A stretch of DNA of 7,565 nucleotides from an uncultured Cryomorphaceae bacterium (GTDB lineage Bacteria; Bacteroidota; Bacteroidia; Flavobacteriales; Schleiferiaceae), in NCBI GenBank assembly GCA_913049755.1, contig CAJWXO010000058.1, positions 1 through 7,565 on the forward strand, in the 5' to 3' direction. Shown piece by piece: positions 6,271-7,565 of the stretch (positions are counted from its first letter, which is position 1; every line of letters starts with the position of its first letter). The translations under genes were made by a program, and so were the position numbers. The notes under the pieces are model-generated. The model was given only the letters and a program-made list of their open reading frames with translations. It made no database searches and was not told where the DNA came from.

Positions 6271-7336
6271 AAAGTGATTTTGCTTTTTGAATTTTCTCTT
6301 TTGAAACAACAGTTAGTATTGCTCCCTTTGCTACACCAGACCAGAGTGAGAAATAAAAGTCTTTAGAAAAAGAAGATTTCTTTTTATCAGCTATCATTCC
6401 TTTCAATATGTCAATATTTTCCAAGTCTAGCCTTGGCCACCATTTATCAATTAAATCTTGAAGTAGCTCAAGAGATTCTCGGTCTATCATACCTTCCCCA
6501 AAAGCTATCTCCGACTCTATCCACAATCCAGCGGCAACTGCATCTCCGTGGGATATATTATAGTCATCAAAATATTCAATTGCATGAGCTATCGTATGAC
6601 CCATATTCAAAGAAAATCTATGATTACCTCTTTCTAGATTGTCTTTTTCTACTATATCAATTTTCACCTTTGCAGCTCTTGAGATCAAATCCATAAATTC
6701 AATTGTACTTGAACAAGTAATGCAATCATTCCACAAGGATTTGCTAGACAACATAGCATGCTTTATTATTTCAGAAAAGCCAGAAATTAAATCCTTTTCA
6801 TTCATGGACTTTAAGAAATTCGGATAAATATATACTCCTTGAGATGAAGAAAATGTCCCGGAAAGGTTTTTAAACCTTTCAATATTCACTCCATTCTTAC
6901 CGCCAATGGATGCATCGATCATGGAAAGTAATGATGTTGGGACAATTATATGTTCTATTCCCCTCATGTACGTCGATGATAAAAAACCCCCAATATCAGA
7001 GACAACACCCCCACCCAAACTTATCAGTAAACTTTTTCTATCTGCCTGATTATCAAGAAGAGCAAGATGCAGTTGTGAAACAATTTCAAAAGACTTACTA
7101 GCTTCTCCAGGCTCAATTTCAATAATTGCTGTTTCACCAATATTTTTTAGTTCCGCTAAAAAAATAGGAAGACACATTTCATTGACATTTGAATCAGTTA
7201 GAATAATAATTTTCGTATAATTACTCTGATTGGTTTTTAACCACTCATCCAATGATTCTAAACAAAATTGGCCCTCTATTACGGGGCCAAAAAATGTGTT
7301 CCATTTTGTCATAAAGTAAAGTTCGTTAATTCTCAT
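6257..7336 (-). CDS. aroB: AroB, 3-dehydroquinate synthase
   Basis: AroB converts 3-deoxy-D-arabino-heptulosonate 7-phosphate to 3-dehydroquinate, the second shikimate-pathway step, using NAD+ and a divalent metal. The 359-residue length is typical. Visible motifs: the nucleotide-fold 'ILTDSN' with D48, the NAD-binding GGGVVSDIGGF at 108-118, 'PTSLLSMIDASIGGKNGVN' at 133-151 with D141 and K147, and the three metal ligands E189 (SGFSEIIKH), H247 (LNMGHTIAH) and H263 (SHGDAV). All catalytic residues seem to be present. The start at 7336 is the first ATG; a second ATG at 7312 (M9) would also give a complete enzyme. It is the first gene of an aroB-aroA pair and is divergent from the proline dehydrogenase gene. 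No exact TAnnTTTG element is visible upstream on its strand. Confidence 0.95.
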   Translation of the reverse strand: MRINELYFMTKWNTFFGPVIEGQFCLESLDEWLKTNQSNYTKIIILTDSNVNEMCLPIFLAELKNIGETAIIEIEPGEASKSFEIVSQLHLALLDNQADRKSLLISLGGGVVSDIGGFLSSTYMRGIEHIIVPTSLLSMIDASIGGKNGVNIERFKNLSGTFSSSQGVYIYPNFLKSMNEKDLISGFSEIIKHAMLSSKSLWNDCITCSSTIEFMDLISRAAKVKIDIVEKDNLERGNHRFSLNMGHTIAHAIEYFDDYNISHGDAVAAGLWIESEIAFGEGMIDRESLELLQDLIDKWWPRLDLENIDILKGMIADKKKSSFSKDFYFSLWSGVAKGAILTVVSKEKIQKAKSLYAHG

Positions 7337-7363
7337 TGGACAAATAAGAAAAGTTCATCAAAA

Positions 7364-7392
7364 TTTAACTTTTAACCAAAATAGAAGTTAAA
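7364..7392. repeat. AT-rich inverted repeat in the aroB upstream region
   Basis: TTTAACTTTTA (7364-7374) pairs with TAGAAGTTAAA (7382-7392): 11 positions including one G-T pair, with a 7-nt loop. It lies 28-56 nt ahead of the aroB ATG, between the two divergent genes. It could be an operator for a dimeric regulator, a leader hairpin of aroB, or chance in AT-rich DNA. Confidence 0.35.
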
Positions 7393-7414
7393 AACGAATA
7401 ATAGATTCAAATTG

Positions 7415-7445
7415 TTGAACCGTTAGTGGTAAGGCATTATATTTG
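7415..7445 (+). promoter_or_regulatory. Bacteroidota-type promoter for proline dehydrogenase
   Basis: TATATTTG at 7438-7445 matches the -7 consensus TAnnTTTG exactly. A TTG at 7415-7417 (within TTGTTG) stands 20 nt upstream, as expected for the -33 element of the Bacteroidota housekeeping sigma factor. Transcription should begin near 7450, leaving a leader of about 20 nt before the ATG at 7472. Confidence 0.6.
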
Positions 7446-7468
7446 GAAAACAATAAAAAACCGTTTGT
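7419..7468 (+). promoter_or_regulatory. Pair of ACCGTTWGT direct repeats, possible regulator sites
   Basis: ACCGTTAGT (7419-7427) and ACCGTTTGT (7460-7468) differ at one base and start 41 nt apart. One sits between the -33 and -7 elements and the other in the leader just before the ATG. Both fit the published LytTR half-site pattern [TA][AC][CA]GTTN[AG][TG]. Known LytTR sites usually have a 12-13 nt spacer, here 32 nt, so the link to the regulator at 1794-2540 is speculative. Confidence 0.3.
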
Positions 7469-7471
7469 TTA

Positions 7472-7565
7472 ATGTCTCTAAATTTTCGAGATACGAGTAT
7501 AGCTTTTAAAGCTCATAGTACAAGATCTCTTCAAAGAAGCAAATGGATATTTTTTATTCTCTCCA
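7472..7565 (+). CDS. Proline dehydrogenase family protein (N-terminal fragment, continues past the window)
   Basis: Only 31 codons are inside the window, with no stop. The product begins 'MSLNFRDTSIAFKAHSTRSL' and goes on through 'QRSKWIFFILS'. This matches the characteristic N-terminus of stand-alone proline dehydrogenases of Bacteroidota, which typically begin with a pattern like 'F.NTEIAFK.KS...L..AYWLF..M'. These flavoenzymes oxidise proline to pyrroline-5-carboxylate. In many Bacteroidota this gene is the neighbour of aroB, as here (divergent), which strengthens the call. A near-consensus promoter precedes it with a leader of about 20 nt. The catalytic barrel is outside the window, so the identification rests on the N-terminal match and gene order. 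Confidence 0.75.
   Translation, partial: MSLNFRDTSIAFKAHSTRSLQRSKWIFFILS

Noticed and set aside
6433..7101. Three plus-strand frames opposite aroB (6433-6696, 6639-6827, 6910-7101)
   Set aside because: They are antisense shadows of aroB, which has all its catalytic motifs in one frame.
1..7565. Mobile elements, CRISPR arrays, tRNA or rRNA genes, toxin-antitoxin or defence genes
   Set aside because: No transposase, integrase, regularly spaced repeats, tRNA-like cloverleaf or attachment-site duplication was seen on either strand by reading; no covariance-model search could be run.

Overview
The window is AT-rich chromosomal DNA, most likely from a member of Bacteroidota, close to Flavobacteriales. 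Four things point there. The N-terminus of a proline dehydrogenase next to aroB is of the Bacteroidota type. The AroA variant carries a 'CPD.VQ' and 'VVSKSYP.FW' signature. A Reg_prop/Y_Y_Y/LytS-type sensor kinase is paired with a LytTR response regulator. Finally, an exact TAnnTTTG promoter element is present and clear Shine-Dalgarno sites are largely absent. This assignment is inferred from protein and promoter style, not from a marker gene.

Layout: (1) positions 1-1528, + strand: purK (5' end outside the window) followed by purE, the two enzymes that carboxylate aminoimidazole ribonucleotide in purine synthesis. (2) 1529-1793: a convergent intergenic stretch with a weak hairpin, a pyrimidine-rich near-hexamer repeat, and a possible 45-residue reading frame on the minus strand starting 2 nt after the response-regulator stop. 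(3) 1794-5048, minus strand: a two-gene operon, with a sensor histidine kinase (832 aa) transcribed first and a LytTR response regulator (248 aa) 9 nt downstream. (4) 5167-7336, minus strand: aroB then aroA of the shikimate pathway, overlapping by 14 nt if aroA starts at its ATG. (5) 7337-7565: a divergent promoter region with a near-perfect Bacteroidota promoter driving the first 31 codons of a proline dehydrogenase that runs off the right edge.

The purK-purE and aroB-aroA pairs are housekeeping biosynthesis. The kinase/regulator pair is the only signalling module; its signal and targets cannot be read from the sequence. I see no mobile element, CRISPR array, tRNA, rRNA or defence locus. The window is mostly ordinary. 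The points most worth a second look are the 11-fold ~40-residue repeat in the kinase sensor, the small frame behind the regulator, relic-like coding signal after purE, and two ACCGTTWGT direct repeats at the proline dehydrogenase promoter that fit the published LytTR half-site consensus.
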